A DNA stretch of 64,000 bases, taken from Buchnera aphidicola (Rhopalosiphum padi). Its GTDB lineage: Bacteria > Pseudomonadota > Gammaproteobacteria > Enterobacterales > Enterobacteriaceae. Location: NCBI RefSeq assembly GCF_005080845.1, contig NZ_CP034858.1, forward strand, positions 124,001 through 188,000, given 5' to 3'. Every line of letters begins with the position of its first letter. The stretch's first letter is position 1. Below the pieces are notes generated by a model. It searched no databases, had not been told where the DNA came from, and was given only the letters and a program-made list of their open reading frames with translations. This document shows positions 41,448 to 53,664 of the stretch, piece after piece. The translations under genes were made by a program, and so were the position numbers.

Positions 41448-41475
41448 AGATGGGGTCTTTTTTCTAGTCATCAAG
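41448..41475 (-). promoter_or_regulatory. Sigma-32 heat-shock promoter of dnaK
   Basis: On the minus strand CTTGATG (-35, 41469-41475), a 13-base spacer and CCCCATCT (-10, 41448-41455) match the RpoH consensus CTTGAAA-N13-15-CCCCATnT. They also closely follow the E. coli dnaK P1 promoter as I recall it. The run of four C in this AT-rich spacer is very unlikely by chance. Confidence 0.88.
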
Positions 41476-41634
41476 GTCTAAGTATAAAAAAAATGAATTT
41501 TTTAAATTAAAAATTTTTTATTCTTTTAACAAACACAATTTATTATTTTATATTTTTAATGTATATTTTATTTTTTTATCAATTGTTTTAATCATAAAAT
41601 AAATTATATTTTTTTATCAATATACAATACACTG

Positions 41635-41663
41635 TTGAAATGTAATCATTGTAAAAATATTTT
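41635..41663 (+). promoter_or_regulatory. Possible sigma-70 promoter of the nuo operon
   Basis: TTGAAA (41635-41640), a 17-base spacer and TATTTT (41658-41663) lie just before nuoA, with AGGA as the Shine-Dalgarno downstream. Spacing is ideal, but AT-rich DNA yields such matches often. Confidence 0.3.
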
Positions 41664-41684
41664 GATATTTTATAGGAATATAAA

Positions 41685-42065
41685 ATGCTACAAAATACAT
41701 TAGAAATTACTGAATATTTATCTTTTTTTTACTTTATTTTTTTTTCTCTACTTTTTTGTTTTTTTATGCTATTTGCAAGTTGGTTTCTGGGAGGAAGATC
41801 ATTATCAAGATATAAAAATACTCCTTTTGAATCAGGGATTGTTCCAGTAGGTAATACATATCTTCATTTTTCTGTAAAATTTTATTTAATTGCAATGTTT
41901 TTTGTGATTTTTGATGTTGAGGCACTTTATCTATATGCATGGTCTGTTAGTATAGTTGAATCAGGATGGACAGGATTTTTTGAAGCAACTGTATTTATAT
42001 TATTTCTTCTTTTGTCATTATTTTATTTAATCCGAATTAAAGCTTTAAATTGGATTTCATCATGA
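41685..42065 (+). CDS. nuoA: NADH-quinone oxidoreductase subunit A
   Basis: This three-helix membrane subunit of complex I has 126 residues (E. coli 147; the charged C-terminal tail is shorter). Family stretches are WFLGGRS...PFESGI and [22 protein letters not shown]. It is the first gene of nuoA-N, whose order equals that of E. coli. Confidence 0.97.
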   Translation: MLQNTLEITEYLSFFYFIFFSLLFCFFMLFASWFLGGRSLSRYKNTPFESGIVPVGNTYLHFSVKFYLIAMFFVIFDVEALYLYAWSVSIVESGWTGFFEATVFILFLLLSLFYLIRIKALNWISS

Positions 42066-42110
42066 TAATATCAAAAATATTGACATTGATTATATTTAGG
42101 ATGTAATTAG

Positions 42111-42794
42111 ATGAAAGAAAAAATGAATTATACTTTAACTAGAGCAGATGGAAAAAATCAGAGACGTTATCCAAATCAAACAATTCAATCTGTTATAGAT
42201 CCGATAGAAGGATATTTAAAAAAAAATGTTTTTATGGGTAAGATTAGTGAATTACTGCATAAAGTAGTGAATTGGGGTCGAAAAAATTCTCTTTGGCCTT
42301 ATAATTTTGGTTTATCTTGTTGTTATGTAGAAATGGTAACAGCATTTACTTCTGTCCATGATATTGCTCGTTTTGGTTCTGAAGTATTAAGAGCATCTCC
42401 AAGACAGGCAGATGTTATGGTAATTGCAGGTACACCATTTATTAAAATGGCTCCTATTATTCAAAGATTATATGATCAAATGCTAGAACCTAAATGGGTT
42501 ATTTCTATGGGTGCATGCGCTAATTCTGGTGGTATGTACGATATTTATTCTGTTGTACAAGGAGTAGATAAATTTTTACCAGTAGATATTTATATTCCCG
42601 GTTGTCCACCTAGACCAGAAGCATACATACATGCTTTAACATTACTTCAAAAAATGATTAATGAAGAAAGAAGACCTTTATCTTGGACAATTGGAGAACA
42701 AGGTATATATCGTAAAAAAATGTTATCAGAAAAAGTTAAAAACAGAAAAAGAAGGATTTCCGTTGTCAATCTTCCAACTTCAGAAGAGATCTAA
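42111..42794 (+). CDS. nuoB: NADH-quinone oxidoreductase subunit B
   Basis: This peripheral subunit carries the terminal [4Fe-4S] cluster N2 near the quinone site. It has 227 residues. The cluster cysteines are in [17 protein letters not shown] and [12 protein letters not shown] 42111 has a Shine-Dalgarno (AGGATG) and adds four residues before MNYTLTR, where E. coli begins; ATG 42123 is the alternative. The region after VFMGK carries a few extra residues compared with E. coli. Confidence 0.97.
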   Translation: MKEKMNYTLTRADGKNQRRYPNQTIQSVIDPIEGYLKKNVFMGKISELLHKVVNWGRKNSLWPYNFGLSCCYVEMVTAFTSVHDIARFGSEVLRASPRQADVMVIAGTPFIKMAPIIQRLYDQMLEPKWVISMGACANSGGMYDIYSVVQGVDKFLPVDIYIPGCPPRPEAYIHALTLLQKMINEERRPLSWTIGEQGIYRKKMLSEKVKNRKRRISVVNLPTSEEI

Positions 42795-42899
42795 TTTTTA
42801 CTTAAAAAGTATAAATTTTTCATACTACTAGATCAATATTTTTTTGAATATATTATTAATATTAAAATTTTTTAGGTTAGTGAAAAAAATGAGAAATCT

Positions 42900-44693
42900 A
42901 TGATAGATGAAAAGAAAAAAAAAAATACTGTTTTAACTAATAATAACTATGAAAAAAAATCGATTATTGAAGACTTATTTCATTTTTTTGGCAAAGATTT
43001 TTGTGTTTTCCAGATTACCAGTATAGATTTTCCAATAATATGGATAAACAAATCTTTATTATTGAAAGTTGGTGAGTTTTTATATAATTCACCTAAGCCT
43101 TACAATATGCTTTTTGATTTGCATGGAGTAGATGAACGTTTTCGATCAAATCGAGTAAATTTACCTGAAGCAGATTTTTCAGTTTTTTATCATCTAATAT
43201 CTATTGAACGAAATAGTGATATTCTGATTAAGGTTCCGTTATTAAAAGACGATTTAAGTGTATCCACTTTTACTAGTTTATTTCCTAACGCCAATTGGTA
43301 TGAACGTGAAACATGGGAAATGTTTGGTATTGTTTTTGATCAACATCCTAATTTAACTCATCTTATTATGCCGAATGAATGGAAAGGATTTCCTTTAAGA
43401 AAAGATTATCCAGCTAGAGCAACTGAGCATGAGTCTTTTTTTTTAGATGAACAGAAAGAAGATTTGGCAATGGAAAATCTAAGATTCAAACCTGAGTTGT
43501 GGGGTATGAAAAGAAAAAATGAGAATGTAGATTTTATGTTCTTAAATTTAGGACCTAATCATCCTTCTGCTCATGGTGCGTTTAGAATTATTTTACAATT
43601 AGATGGTGAAAATATTGTAGATTGTGTTCCTGATATTGGTTATCATCATCGTGGTGCAGAAAAAATGGCAGAAAGACAATCATGGCATAGTTATATTCCA
43701 TATACTGATCGTATTGAATATCTTGGTGGTTGTGTTAATGAAATGCCTTATGTTTTAGCAGTAGAAAAATTAGCTAATATTTCTGTTCCAGAAAAAGTAG
43801 AAGTAATCCGAGTAATGTTATCTGAGTTATTTCGAATAAATAGTCATCTTTTGTATATTTCTACTTTTATTCAGGACGTAGGATGTATGACGCCTGTTTT
43901 TTTTGCTTTCACTGATCGTCAAAAAATTTATGATTTAATTGAAGCAATTACCGGTGCTCGTATGCATCCCGCTTGGTTTCGGATTGGTGGAGTAGCTCAT
44001 GATCTTCCTAAGGGATGGAACACTTTATTAAAAGAATTTCTCGAATGGATGCCAAAAAGATTAAAATATTACGTACAATTAGCTTTAAAAAACCCTATTT
44101 TAATAAATCGTTCCAAAGGAATTGCTGAGTATAATCAGAAAGAAGCATTACAATGGGGTGTGACAGGAGCAGGTTTACGTTCTACAGGATTAGATTTAGA
44201 TATAAGAAAATGGCGTCCTTATTCTGGATATCAAAATTATACTTTTGAAATTCCTATAGGTTCAGGTATAAGCGATTGTTATTCAAGAGTGATGATTAAA
44301 GTAGAAGAAATATATCAAAGTTTAGTTATTTTAAAACAATGCTTGAAAAATATGCCAGAGGGTCCTTTTAAATCAGATCATCCGTTAACTACTCCTCCTC
44401 CTAAAGAACGTGTTCTAAAAGATATAGATACAATGATTACTCATTTTTTACAAGTTTCTTGGGGTCCTGTCATTTCAGCAAATGAAAGCTTTCAAATGAT
44501 TGAAGCGACTAAAGGTATTAATAGTTATTATTTAATAAGTGATGGTGGTACGATGAGTTATCGAACAAGAATACGAACACCTAGTTTTCCACATTTACAG
44601 CAAATACCTTCAGTGATTCGTGGAAGTTTAATATCAGATTTAATTGTATATTTGGGCAGTATAGATTTCGTCATGTCAGACGTGGACAGATAA
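42900..44693 (+). CDS. nuoC: NADH-quinone oxidoreductase fused subunit C/D
   Basis: This is the NuoC-NuoD fusion typical of Enterobacterales (597 residues; E. coli about 600). The NuoC-like part (1-200) includes [14 protein letters not shown] and the NuoD part starts near [15 protein letters not shown], with [12 protein letters not shown] and the quinone-pocket region following. A lysine-rich N-terminus differs from E. coli. The stop is 2 bases before the proposed nuoE ATG, implying translational coupling. Confidence 0.97.
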   Translation: MIDEKKKKNTVLTNNNYEKKSIIEDLFHFFGKDFCVFQITSIDFPIIWINKSLLLKVGEFLYNSPKPYNMLFDLHGVDERFRSNRVNLPEADFSVFYHLISIERNSDILIKVPLLKDDLSVSTFTSLFPNANWYERETWEMFGIVFDQHPNLTHLIMPNEWKGFPLRKDYPARATEHESFFLDEQKEDLAMENLRFKPELWGMKRKNENVDFMFLNLGPNHPSAHGAFRIILQLDGENIVDCVPDIGYHHRGAEKMAERQSWHSYIPYTDRIEYLGGCVNEMPYVLAVEKLANISVPEKVEVIRVMLSELFRINSHLLYISTFIQDVGCMTPVFFAFTDRQKIYDLIEAITGARMHPAWFRIGGVAHDLPKGWNTLLKEFLEWMPKRLKYYVQLALKNPILINRSKGIAEYNQKEALQWGVTGAGLRSTGLDLDIRKWRPYSGYQNYTFEIPIGSGISDCYSRVMIKVEEIYQSLVILKQCLKNMPEGPFKSDHPLTTPPPKERVLKDIDTMITHFLQVSWGPVISANESFQMIEATKGINSYYLISDGGTMSYRTRIRTPSFPHLQQIPSVIRGSLISDLIVYLGSIDFVMSDVDR

Positions 44694-44695
44694 TT

Positions 44696-45204
44696 ATGCA
44701 TAAAAAAAAAGAAAATTAAAAAAAATTTCTACAACATTTACTTTGACTTCTTTTGAAATTAATGAAATAGAAAAGCAAAAAAAATATTATGAAAATTCAA
44801 GATCAGTTTCAATAGAAGCATTGAAAATTGTTCAAAAAAAACGAGGGTGGGTTTCTGATCCAGCAATTATAGAAATTGCAAAAATACTTAATCTTAATCC
44901 AAGTGAAATAGAAAGTGTAGCTACTTTTTATAGTCAAATTTATCGTCAACCTGTAGGACGTCATATTATCCGATATTGTGATAGTGTAGTTTGTTATTTA
45001 ACTGGTTATGAAAAAATAAAAAAAGCTTTAGAAGAATATTTACTAATTGAAGTAGGTAATACTACTTTAGATGGTAGATTTACTCTACTACCAGTTTGTT
45101 GTTTAGGAAATTGTGATAAAGGTCCTACCATAATGATTAACGAAGATTTACATTCTTACCTAAATCCAGATTTAATATCAAACTTGCTGGAATTATATAA
45201 ATGA
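44696..45204 (+). CDS. nuoE: NADH-quinone oxidoreductase subunit E, start displaced by an A9 tract
   Basis: This thioredoxin-like subunit carries the [2Fe-2S] cluster N1a; the cysteines are in YCDSVVCY and PVCCLGNCD. The main frame, readable from about 44704, has no ATG at its 5' end; the first possible start is TTG 44743. ATG 44696, 2 bases after the nuoCD stop, reads MHKKKEN then stops. Adding one A to the A9 run (44702-44710) joins it to the main frame and gives 169 residues (E. coli 166), beginning MH as in E. coli. The likely product therefore needs slippage from A9 to A10, or the assembly is one base short. It overlaps nuoF by four bases (ATGA). Confidence 0.9.
44702..44710 (+). repeat. 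A9 homopolymer separating the nuoE start from its frame
   Basis: Nine A follow ATGCAT. With nine, translation stops after seven codons; with ten, the ATG joins the conserved NuoE frame. Confidence 0.85.
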
Positions 45205-46544
45205 ACAATATTATACGCACTGAGGAGACACATCCATTAACATGGAGACTGAGAAATGATCAAAAAACTGTTTGGATTAAAGAATATTGTAAGAAAAATG
45301 GTTATTTTAGTTTAAAAAAAGCATTAAAGACTATGTCTCCAGAAGATATTGTACATTTGATTAAAGAATCTGGTTTAAAAGGAAGAGGTGGAGCTGGTTT
45401 TTCTACAGGTTTAAAATGGAGTTTAATGTCTCAAAATAAAAGTTCTAAAATGCGTTATTTACTTTGTAATGCTGATGAAATGGAACCTGGAACCTATAAA
45501 GATAGGTTTTTAATGGAAAATATACCTCATCAATTAATTGAAGGGATATTGTTGTCTGCATTTGCTTTAAATGTTTCTCGTGGTTATATTTTTTTACGAG
45601 GCGAATATCTTAAAGCTGAGCATGTTTTAAAAAAATCTATACAAGAAGCAATTAATTTTGGTTTCATTGGTTCTAATATTTTAAATAGTGGTTTTAGTTT
45701 TGAACTTTTTTTACATACTGGTGCTGGTCGTTATATTTGTGGTGAAGAAACTGCTTTAATTAATTCATTAGAAGGGAGAAGAGCTAATCCAAGAGCTAAA
45801 CCACCGTTTCCTGCAGTATTTGGATTATGGGGAAAACCCACTTGTATCAACAATGTTGAAACATTATCTAATGTTCCGTCTATTATATTAAACGGTGTTA
45901 ATTGGTATAAAAAATTGTCTAAAAGTATCGATACTCCTGGTACTAAGTTAATGGGATTTTCAGGAAAAGTAAATAATCCTGGTCTTTGGGAACTACCTTT
46001 TGGAATTACTGCGCGTGAAATTTTAGAAGATTATGCATGTGGAATGAAATCAGATTTATCTTTAAAATCCTGGCAACCTGGTGGAGCAGGAACTGATTTT
46101 CTGATTGAAAAACATTTAGATTTACCAATGGATTTTACCAGTATTTCAAAAGCAGGCAGTCGTTTAGGAACAGCTATTGCTATGGCTGTAGACAATAAAA
46201 CTAATATGGTTTCTCTAGTTTGTAATATAGAAAAATTTTTTTCTCGTGAATCGTGTGGTTTATGTACACCATGTAGAGAAGGATTACCTTGGATTGTAAA
46301 AATATTAGAAAGTTTAGAGAAAAAAGAAGGTCAGAAAAATGATATAGAAACCTTAGAAAGGTTGTGTGTACATTTAAGTCCAGGAAAAACATTTTGTGCT
46401 CATGCACCAGGTGCAATAGAACCTTTGCAAAGTGCTATAAAATATTTTCGTTCAGAGTTTGAAGCTGGTATTAGCGTAAAAAAATTAAAATTAAATTTAA
46501 ATATTGTTGGAATTCAATCAAATAATTTTACTTCAAAAATTTAA
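45201..46544 (+). CDS. nuoF: NADH-quinone oxidoreductase subunit F
   Basis: This is the NADH- and FMN-binding subunit with cluster N3 (447 residues; E. coli 445). The nucleotide site is [13 protein letters not shown], the FMN region is [12 protein letters not shown], and the cluster cysteines are in [12 protein letters not shown] plus the later Cys in [10 protein letters not shown]. The start overlaps nuoE. Confidence 0.98.
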   Translation: MNNIIRTEETHPLTWRLRNDQKTVWIKEYCKKNGYFSLKKALKTMSPEDIVHLIKESGLKGRGGAGFSTGLKWSLMSQNKSSKMRYLLCNADEMEPGTYKDRFLMENIPHQLIEGILLSAFALNVSRGYIFLRGEYLKAEHVLKKSIQEAINFGFIGSNILNSGFSFELFLHTGAGRYICGEETALINSLEGRRANPRAKPPFPAVFGLWGKPTCINNVETLSNVPSIILNGVNWYKKLSKSIDTPGTKLMGFSGKVNNPGLWELPFGITAREILEDYACGMKSDLSLKSWQPGGAGTDFLIEKHLDLPMDFTSISKAGSRLGTAIAMAVDNKTNMVSLVCNIEKFFSRESCGLCTPCREGLPWIVKILESLEKKEGQKNDIETLERLCVHLSPGKTFCAHAPGAIEPLQSAIKYFRSEFEAGISVKKLKLNLNIVGIQSNNFTSKI

Positions 46545-46621
46545 TTTTTGATATAAATAATTTCTATAATATAAAGATATTTATTTATAAAAATAAAGAT
46601 TTTTTTTGGAAATTTTCTATT

Positions 46622-49354
46622 ATGGCTAGAATTTATGTAGATGGAAAAGCATATTGTATGAGTGAATCAGATAACTTATTACAAGCATGTTTATCATTTG
46701 GTTTAAATATTCCTTATTTTTGTTGGCATCCTATATTAGGAAGTTTGGGGGCATGTCGACAATGTGCTGTTACACAATATAATAGTCCCTCAGATAATCA
46801 AGGAAGGTTAATTATGTCCTGTATGACACCTGTAGTAGATGGAACTATTATTTCTATTAACGATGATACATCAAAACAATTTAGAAGAAGTATTATAGAA
46901 CTTTTATTAACAAATCATCCTCATGATTGTCCAGTATGTGAAGAAGGAGGTAATTGTCATTTACAAGATATGACTGTAATGACTGGTCATAATTTTAGAA
47001 ATTATAGATTTTCTAAAAGAACACATAAAAATCAATATTTAGGATCATTCATTAAACATGAAATGAATCGATGTATTGGATGTTATCGTTGTGTTAGATA
47101 CTATAAAGATTATGCAGATGGTACTGATTTAGATGTCTATGGTTCTAATAATAATATTTATTTTGGTCGTATAGAAGATGGTGTATTAGAAAATGAACAT
47201 TCAGGTAATTTGATAGAAATATGTCCTACTGGAGTTTTTACAGATAAAACACATTCTAAAAAATATAATCGTAAATGGGATATGCAGTATGCTCCGGGAA
47301 TCTGTCAAAATTGTAGTGTCGGTTGTAATATTAGTATTGGAGAGCGTTACGGTGAAATACGTCGTATAGAAAATAGATATCATGAAAATATAAACCATTA
47401 TTTAATTTGTGATCTTGGACGTTTTGGATATTCTCATACTAATTTGAGAAATAGACCTAAACAACCTGTTTTATCTATGATAAAAAATAATCTAAATATA
47501 TTAAGTTTTAATCAATCAATAGAATTTGGAATGAATTTTTTTCAACGTTATAAAAATGTAATTGGAGTTGGTTCTGTTCGTTCTAGTATAGAAAATAATT
47601 TTGCTTTACAAGAATTAGTTGGTAAAGAAAATTTCTCTAATGGAATGTCAGATAAAGAAGAGTCTTGTGTTAAATTGATTTTGAATACTTTGAAGAATAA
47701 TCAAATATATATACCTTCTTTAAAAGAAATTGAAAGTTACGATACTATTTTAGTTTTAGGCGAAGATTTAACACAAACATCTCCTCGTATTGCATTAGCA
47801 GTACGTCAAGCTATGAAGAATAAAGCTAAAGATTTAGCTAAATCGTATGGAATTCCACAATGGAATGCTTCTGCTCTATCTCAAATAGCAGAAAATCATA
47901 AAAACTCTCTTTATATTATTAATACCCATGAAACTAAATTAGATGATATTGCTGATTGGTGTTATTTTTCCTCCATTGATCAACAAGTAAATTTTGCATC
48001 TGCTATTGCTCATGAATTAGATAAAAATTTACCTCATATTTCATGTTTAGACTCTAATTTGATTGAAAAAGCATCTGTAATTGCAAAAAAAATAATGTTT
48101 TCAAAGAAGGTATTAATTATTTCCGGTTCACATTCTTTTAGTGAGTCTATTATTAAAGCTTCTATAAATATAGCTATATCAATTAATCGAAAAAACATCA
48201 ATCATGTTGGATTAACTTTTTTAACTTCTTCTTCAAACACTTTAGGATTGGCATTGATTGGTGGTTTTTCTATAGAAACTGCATTAAAAAAACTAAAGCA
48301 AAAAGAAGCAGATGCCATAATATTTATGGAATACGATTTATATCGTTATATATCTAAATATGATTGTGATTCTTTTTTTAAAGAAAATAACAATATTATT
48401 GCTATAGATCATCAATATACTAAAACATATAAAAATTCTGGATTCAGTTTGCCTTCTTTAAATTTTACGGAAAGTTCAGGTACGATAGTAAATTTTGAAG
48501 GTAGAGCACAGCGTTTTTTTCAAGTATATGATCCTATGTTTTACGATAAAAAAAATTGTCTTTATGTGAGCTGGAAATGGTTGCATTTTATTAAAAGTAA
48601 AATTGACAAAAAAGAAATATCTTGGTTAAACTTAGATGACGTTATTTCTGAATATTCAAATAAATATCCAATTTTTAGAAAAATAAAAACAGTAGGCCCT
48701 AGTTCTTCCTTTCGTATTAATGGTCAAAAGATTGCTCGTTCTCCACATCGGTCAAGTGGTAGAACAGCTTTACGAGCAAATATTAATGTACACGAACCTT
48801 CTCAGCCAAAAGATATTGATACAATGTTTTCATTTTCTATGGAAGGTTATAATCAGCCAAATGAATCTATATCACATATTCCATTTGCTTGGTTTCCTGG
48901 ATGGAATTCACCACAGGCATGGAATAAATTTCAAAAAGAAATAGGAAGAAAATTGATATCAGGTGATTCTGGTATTCATTTATTTAAAGATAATAAAAAA
49001 GTTTTAGATATTTATTTTAATTTTCCTCCTAAAAATTTTATTAAAGAAAAATACTGGTATATCATTCCATATTATCATATTTTTGGAAATGAAGAGTTAA
49101 CTCAATATTCATCTATTATAAAAAAAAATATACCTTTAGAATATGTATTAATAAGTGAGATAGATGGATTGGAATTAGGTTTTAAAAAAAACTCCATAGT
49201 GGAATTTAATTGTTTAAATCAAGATTTTCGTTTAACAATACGATTATCAAAATATTTAACTCAAAAACAAATAGGTTTGCCTATAGGAAGAAAAGGATTT
49301 CCTATCTCTCTTATTGGTGAAAAAATTAAATGTTTACGGGAATTTATTAGATGA
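46622..49354 (+). CDS. nuoG: NADH-quinone oxidoreductase subunit G
   Basis: This large Fe-S subunit has 910 residues (E. coli about 908). In order there are an N-terminal [2Fe-2S] domain ([15 protein letters not shown]), the [12 protein letters not shown] cluster motif, two [4Fe-4S] ligand sets ([16 protein letters not shown]), the [10 protein letters not shown] motif of the N7 cluster found in a subset of bacteria, and a molybdopterin-oxidoreductase-like C-terminal part. All cluster cysteines I can identify are retained. It overlaps nuoH by four bases. Confidence 0.97.
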   Translation: MARIYVDGKAYCMSESDNLLQACLSFGLNIPYFCWHPILGSLGACRQCAVTQYNSPSDNQGRLIMSCMTPVVDGTIISINDDTSKQFRRSIIELLLTNHPHDCPVCEEGGNCHLQDMTVMTGHNFRNYRFSKRTHKNQYLGSFIKHEMNRCIGCYRCVRYYKDYADGTDLDVYGSNNNIYFGRIEDGVLENEHSGNLIEICPTGVFTDKTHSKKYNRKWDMQYAPGICQNCSVGCNISIGERYGEIRRIENRYHENINHYLICDLGRFGYSHTNLRNRPKQPVLSMIKNNLNILSFNQSIEFGMNFFQRYKNVIGVGSVRSSIENNFALQELVGKENFSNGMSDKEESCVKLILNTLKNNQIYIPSLKEIESYDTILVLGEDLTQTSPRIALAVRQAMKNKAKDLAKSYGIPQWNASALSQIAENHKNSLYIINTHETKLDDIADWCYFSSIDQQVNFASAIAHELDKNLPHISCLDSNLIEKASVIAKKIMFSKKVLIISGSHSFSESIIKASINIAISINRKNINHVGLTFLTSSSNTLGLALIGGFSIETALKKLKQKEADAIIFMEYDLYRYISKYDCDSFFKENNNIIAIDHQYTKTYKNSGFSLPSLNFTESSGTIVNFEGRAQRFFQVYDPMFYDKKNCLYVSWKWLHFIKSKIDKKEISWLNLDDVISEYSNKYPIFRKIKTVGPSSSFRINGQKIARSPHRSSGRTALRANINVHEPSQPKDIDTMFSFSMEGYNQPNESISHIPFAWFPGWNSPQAWNKFQKEIGRKLISGDSGIHLFKDNKKVLDIYFNFPPKNFIKEKYWYIIPYYHIFGNEELTQYSSIIKKNIPLEYVLISEIDGLELGFKKNSIVEFNCLNQDFRLTIRLSKYLTQKQIGLPIGRKGFPISLIGEKIKCLREFIR

Positions 49355-50319
49355 ACTGTTTAGGAATAAATTTTTATGAAATATTATTTAAAATTTTACA
49401 AATAACATTAATTTTAATTTTTATTATATTTTTTTCAGCAACTTTAAGTATTGTTGAACGTAGATTTTTAGCATTTTTTCAAAATAGACATGGTCCTAAT
49501 CGAGTTGGTTGGTTTGGAAGCCTACAATTATGTGCAGATATGATTAAAATTTTATTTAAAGAAGATTGGGTACCACTGTTTAGTGAAAAATCAATTTTTA
49601 TTTTATCTCCAATCATAGCTTTTATTTCTTTGTTAATAGTTATTCCTATAATTCCACTTACACCTAATTTTTTGATAATTAATTTAAATATTGGAATTTT
49701 ATTTTTTTTAATGATGGCAGCTTTATCAGTTTATGCAGTATTATTTGCTGGTTGGTCAAGCAATAATAAATATGCTTTATTAGGTGCTGTTCGTGCTTCT
49801 GCTCAAACTTTAAGTTATGAAGTTTTTTTAGGTTTATCATTGATGGGTGTAGTAGCTCGATCAGGATCTTTTAAAATAATAGATATTATTAACAGTCAAA
49901 AAGAAATTTGGAATTTTATACCTCAATTTTTTGGTTTTTTGTGTTTTTTTATAGCTGGTATAGCTATTTGTCATAGACATCCTTTTGATCTACCCGAATC
50001 TGAACAAGAGTTGGCTGATGGTTATCACATCGAATATTCTGGTATGAAATTTGGTTTGTTTTTTATTGGTGAATATATTTCTATTATTACAATTTCAGCA
50101 TTAATATCGACAATATTCTTTGGAGGATATTTTGGTTTTTGGGGGTCGAGTTTTATTTGGTTGTTTTTAAAAACAGTTTTTTTTATTTTAGTCTTTATTT
50201 TAATTCGAGCTTCTTTACCAAGACCTAGATATGATCAAATAATGTCTTTTGGATGGAAAATTTGTTTACCATTAACGTTATTAAATTTAATTACGACAGC
50301 TTTTTTCGTATTAATATAA
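49351..50319 (+). CDS. nuoH: NADH-quinone oxidoreductase subunit H
   Basis: This membrane subunit joins the peripheral and membrane arms and lines the quinone channel. It has 322 residues (E. coli 325), with about eight hydrophobic segments. Conserved landmarks are [34 protein letters not shown], and the charged loop [20 protein letters not shown]. Confidence 0.98.
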   Translation: MNCLGINFYEILFKILQITLILIFIIFFSATLSIVERRFLAFFQNRHGPNRVGWFGSLQLCADMIKILFKEDWVPLFSEKSIFILSPIIAFISLLIVIPIIPLTPNFLIINLNIGILFFLMMAALSVYAVLFAGWSSNNKYALLGAVRASAQTLSYEVFLGLSLMGVVARSGSFKIIDIINSQKEIWNFIPQFFGFLCFFIAGIAICHRHPFDLPESEQELADGYHIEYSGMKFGLFFIGEYISIITISALISTIFFGGYFGFWGSSFIWLFLKTVFFILVFILIRASLPRPRYDQIMSFGWKICLPLTLLNLITTAFFVLI

Positions 50320-50341
50320 GTTGTCTTAAGAGATAAATTGT

Positions 50342-50884
50342 ATGATTTTAAAAGAAATTGTTATTGGATTTTTAGTGCAAATAAGAAGTATTTGGATGGT
50401 CTTTAAAAATATATTTTCTAAATCTGAAACTAAAATGTATCCAGAAGAAAAATTATATTTATCTCCTCGATATCGAGGTCGAGTTATTTTAACACGTAAT
50501 ATAAATGGAGAAGAGCGTTGCGTAGCTTGTAATTTATGTGCTGTAGCTTGTCCCGTTGATTGTATTTCTCTTCAAAAATCTGAAAAAAAAGATGGTCGTT
50601 GGTATCCAAAATTTTTTAGAATTAATTTTTCTCGTTGTATTTTTTGTGGTTTATGCGAAGAAGCATGTCCTACAGCTGCTATTCAATTAATGCCTGATTT
50701 TGAATTATCAGATTTTAAAAGACAAAATTTAGTGTATGAAAAAGAAGACTTATTGATTTCAGGACCAGGAAAATATCCAGATTATGACTTTTATAATTTT
50801 TCTGGCGTAGTTATTAAAGATAAAAAAGTAGGTGAATTGTCAAGTGAATTAAAACCTGTTAATGTGAAAGATTTATTACCATAA
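50342..50884 (+). CDS. nuoI: NADH-quinone oxidoreductase subunit I
   Basis: This ferredoxin-like subunit has clusters N6a and N6b, with 180 residues as in E. coli. The two CxxCxxCxxxCP motifs are [12 protein letters not shown] and [12 protein letters not shown]. It is followed closely by nuoJ, with GGAGG in the 14-base gap. Confidence 0.98.
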   Translation: MILKEIVIGFLVQIRSIWMVFKNIFSKSETKMYPEEKLYLSPRYRGRVILTRNINGEERCVACNLCAVACPVDCISLQKSEKKDGRWYPKFFRINFSRCIFCGLCEEACPTAAIQLMPDFELSDFKRQNLVYEKEDLLISGPGKYPDYDFYNFSGVVIKDKKVGELSSELKPVNVKDLLP

Positions 50885-50898
50885 GGAGGAGTAGTTCA

Positions 50899-51390
50899 AT
50901 GGAATTTGTTTTTTACACATGTTCTTCGATAGCAGTTATTTCTACTCTATTGGTTATTATTCAAAAAAACGCAGTGTATTCTTTATTATATTTAATAATT
51001 TCACTTTTATCAATATCTGGTATTTTTTTTATATTCGGAGCTTTTTTTGCTGGTGCTTTAGAGGTTATTGTTTACGCTGGAGCAATTATTGTTCTGTTTG
51101 TTTTTGTAATTATGATGCTCAATCTTGGTAAAAAATATAATCTTCAAGAGAAAAAATATTTAAATCCTATTTTTTGGATTGGTCCAAGTTTCTTATCATT
51201 AATATTATTTTTAACAATGATATATGTTATTTTTTTCCTTAAAAACAAACAAATATATTTTACTTTAATTGATGCAAAAGATGTAGGTATTAATTTATTT
51301 GGTCCATATTTATTGTTAGTAGAACTTTCTTCTTTACTTTTATTATCTGCTTTAGTTGTCGTTTTTCATATTGGAACAGAAAAAAAATGA
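50899..51390 (+). CDS. nuoJ: NADH-quinone oxidoreductase subunit J
   Basis: This membrane subunit has about five hydrophobic segments and 163 residues (E. coli 184, shorter C-terminus). The family stretch AGALEVIVYAGAIIVLFVFVIMMLN, which forms the pi-bulge helix region, is intact. Confidence 0.96.
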   Translation: MEFVFYTCSSIAVISTLLVIIQKNAVYSLLYLIISLLSISGIFFIFGAFFAGALEVIVYAGAIIVLFVFVIMMLNLGKKYNLQEKKYLNPIFWIGPSFLSLILFLTMIYVIFFLKNKQIYFTLIDAKDVGINLFGPYLLLVELSSLLLLSALVVVFHIGTEKK

Positions 51391-51431
51391 ATTAAAAACA
51401 ATCATTTTAATTATTAAAAAGGTAATGTTTT

Positions 51432-51734
51432 ATGATTTCTTTATTTCATGGTTTGTTTTTATCATTAATATTATTTACTTTAGGTTTGACATCTCTTATA
51501 GTTCGTCGCAATGTACTGTTTATGTTAATTAGTTTAGAAATAATGATGAACGCTGCTGCATTAGCATTAGTAGTAGTGGGAAGTTATTGGAAACAGTCTG
51601 ATGGTCAAATAATGTATATACTTGCTATTACATTAGCCGCATCTGAAGCTAGTGTAGGATTAGCTCTATTACTACAACTTTATAGACGTCAAAAAACATT
51701 AAACATTAATGTTTTAAGTGAGATGAGTGGATGA
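51432..51734 (+). CDS. nuoK: NADH-quinone oxidoreductase subunit K
   Basis: This small three-helix proton-channel subunit has 100 residues, as in E. coli. The membrane glutamates essential for pumping are in SLEIMMNA and AASEASVGL. It overlaps nuoL by four bases (ATGA). Confidence 0.97.
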   Translation: MISLFHGLFLSLILFTLGLTSLIVRRNVLFMLISLEIMMNAAALALVVVGSYWKQSDGQIMYILAITLAASEASVGLALLLQLYRRQKTLNINVLSEMSG

Positions 51735-53578
51735 ATATTATTTTTTTGATAATTTTATTTCCATTAATAAGTTTTTTATTTTTGTCACTTATACAAGGAA
51801 CTATTTCTGAAAGAAATGCAGCTATTATAGGTATATCTTCAATATTTATTGCATTTATTATTACTTGTTTTTATATGACAAGTTTTGTAAACCATTCATC
51901 TCAAATTTTTACTCAAAAATTATGTAGTTGGATTTCTGTTAATGAATTAAATATAGATTTTAGTTTAATTTTAGATGGATTATCCTTAAGCATGTTGTCG
52001 ATGATTATAGGAATAGGATTATTAATACATATTTTTTCCAGTTGGTACATGGAAGGCAAGGAAGGTTATTCACGATTTTTTGCATATACTAATTTATTTA
52101 TAGCAAGTATGTCTTTATTAGTTTTAGCAGATAATTTTGTATTCATGTATTTAGGATGGGAAATTGTAAGTGTATGTTCTTATTTATTAATTGGTTTTTA
52201 TTATAAAACTTCTAACAATAATTCCTGTGCTCTTAAAGCATTCATTTTAACTAGAATTTCAGATGTATTTTTAATAGTTTCAATTTTTTTAATATATAAA
52301 AAATATGGTACCTTTAATTTTCAAGAAATCAAATTTTTATCAAAATTTTTAAATATACAAGATTGTTCTGATTTAAATTTTCTTACACTATGTTTATTAA
52401 TAGGAGTGATTGGAAAATCTGCGCAGTTACCATTGCATACTTGGTTATCTGATGCTATGGTCGGTCCTACTCCTGTTTCTGCCTTAATACACGCAGCTAC
52501 TATGGTAACAGCAGGTGTTTATTTAATAGCAAGAACGCATTTTTTATTTTTGTTAACTCCTAAAATATTATATCTTATAAGTTTTATTGGTATAATAACA
52601 ATATTTATTTCTAGTTTTTCTGCTTTAGTTCAGACAGATATAAAACGTATTCTTGCATATTCTACCATGAGTCAAATAGGTTATATGTTTTTGGCTTTAG
52701 GTGTACAAGCATGGACTGCGGCAATTTTACATTTAATTATTCATGCTATTTTTAAAGCATTATTATTCTTATCTTCAGGTTCTTTAATTTTATCTTGTAA
52801 TAATGAAAAAAATATATTTAAGATGAGCAATTTGAGTTCAAAATGTCCTCTTTTATACGCGTCTTTTTTAGTTGGAGGTGCATCTTTGATTTCTTTCCCT
52901 TTAATTACAGCAGGTTTTTACAGTAAGGGAAATGTTTTATTTAGTGTTTTACAAAATGGTTATGTTAATTTCTTTTTGGTTGGTTTGTTTTGTTCTTTAT
53001 TAACATCTATTTATACATTTAGAATGATTTTTGTTGTTTTTCATAGAAGTAGTATTTCTTTTGTTTTTTCTAATAAAAGATTAGCACATAATTTACCATT
53101 ATTAATTTTATTGTTTTTTTCTACTTTTTTTGGTTATTTTATAATAAAACTACCTTTATTTTATATTTTTCCTGTTTCTCAAAATTCAGAAAATGGTAAA
53201 TTTTTATATGAAATCATATCTAGTTTTATGTCATTTTTCGGTATATTTATAGCTTATTATATTTGGATTAAAAACCCAAATTGGATTTTTCAATTTTTGC
53301 AATTGAAAGCGATTAGATTAATTCACAATTTTTTGCTAAACGGATGGTGTTTTGATTTTTTCTATAAAATTTTATTTATTAATTCTTATTTATTTATATC
53401 TAAAATTTTATCTTATGAATCATTTAATTTTTTTCCTATATTTTTTGTTAAGTTTATTAAAAAAACTAATTTAGTTTTATTAAAAAGTGTTAATGGTAAC
53501 GTGAAACATTATATATCAACAATGTTAATTGGTATTAACTTATTTTTTATCTTAGTTTTGTGTTCGTTTTTATCATGA
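51731..53578 (+). CDS. nuoL: NADH-quinone oxidoreductase subunit L
   Basis: This antiporter-like proton-pumping subunit has 615 residues (E. coli 613), including the C-terminal lateral helix. Conserved core stretches are [16 protein letters not shown] and [32 protein letters not shown]. The C-terminal 150 residues are Phe/Lys-rich and poorly conserved, but the length is kept. Confidence 0.97.
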   Translation: MNIIFLIILFPLISFLFLSLIQGTISERNAAIIGISSIFIAFIITCFYMTSFVNHSSQIFTQKLCSWISVNELNIDFSLILDGLSLSMLSMIIGIGLLIHIFSSWYMEGKEGYSRFFAYTNLFIASMSLLVLADNFVFMYLGWEIVSVCSYLLIGFYYKTSNNNSCALKAFILTRISDVFLIVSIFLIYKKYGTFNFQEIKFLSKFLNIQDCSDLNFLTLCLLIGVIGKSAQLPLHTWLSDAMVGPTPVSALIHAATMVTAGVYLIARTHFLFLLTPKILYLISFIGIITIFISSFSALVQTDIKRILAYSTMSQIGYMFLALGVQAWTAAILHLIIHAIFKALLFLSSGSLILSCNNEKNIFKMSNLSSKCPLLYASFLVGGASLISFPLITAGFYSKGNVLFSVLQNGYVNFFLVGLFCSLLTSIYTFRMIFVVFHRSSISFVFSNKRLAHNLPLLILLFFSTFFGYFIIKLPLFYIFPVSQNSENGKFLYEIISSFMSFFGIFIAYYIWIKNPNWIFQFLQLKAIRLIHNFLLNGWCFDFFYKILFINSYLFISKILSYESFNFFPIFFVKFIKKTNLVLLKSVNGNVKHYISTMLIGINLFFILVLCSFLS

Positions 53579-53664
53579 AATATTTTTTAATTATTTTTTT
53601 ATAAATTTTAAAATCCCCTTTTTTTGATTATATAAATATAGTAAATAATAGGAATCTACGTCTG

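Larger units (their letters stand above)
41318..41684. other. 367-base divergent control region between dnaK and nuoA
   Basis: No gene is visible. It contains the dnaK heat-shock promoter (41448-41475), a dnaK leader of about 125 bases with a small GCCA/TGGC hairpin near 41375-41390, and AT-rich DNA leading to the nuo operon with a possible promoter at 41635-41663. Confidence 0.7.

Noticed and set aside
47201-48944. Small open frames on either strand inside nuoG
   Set aside because: They are shadows of a long, well-conserved coding gene.
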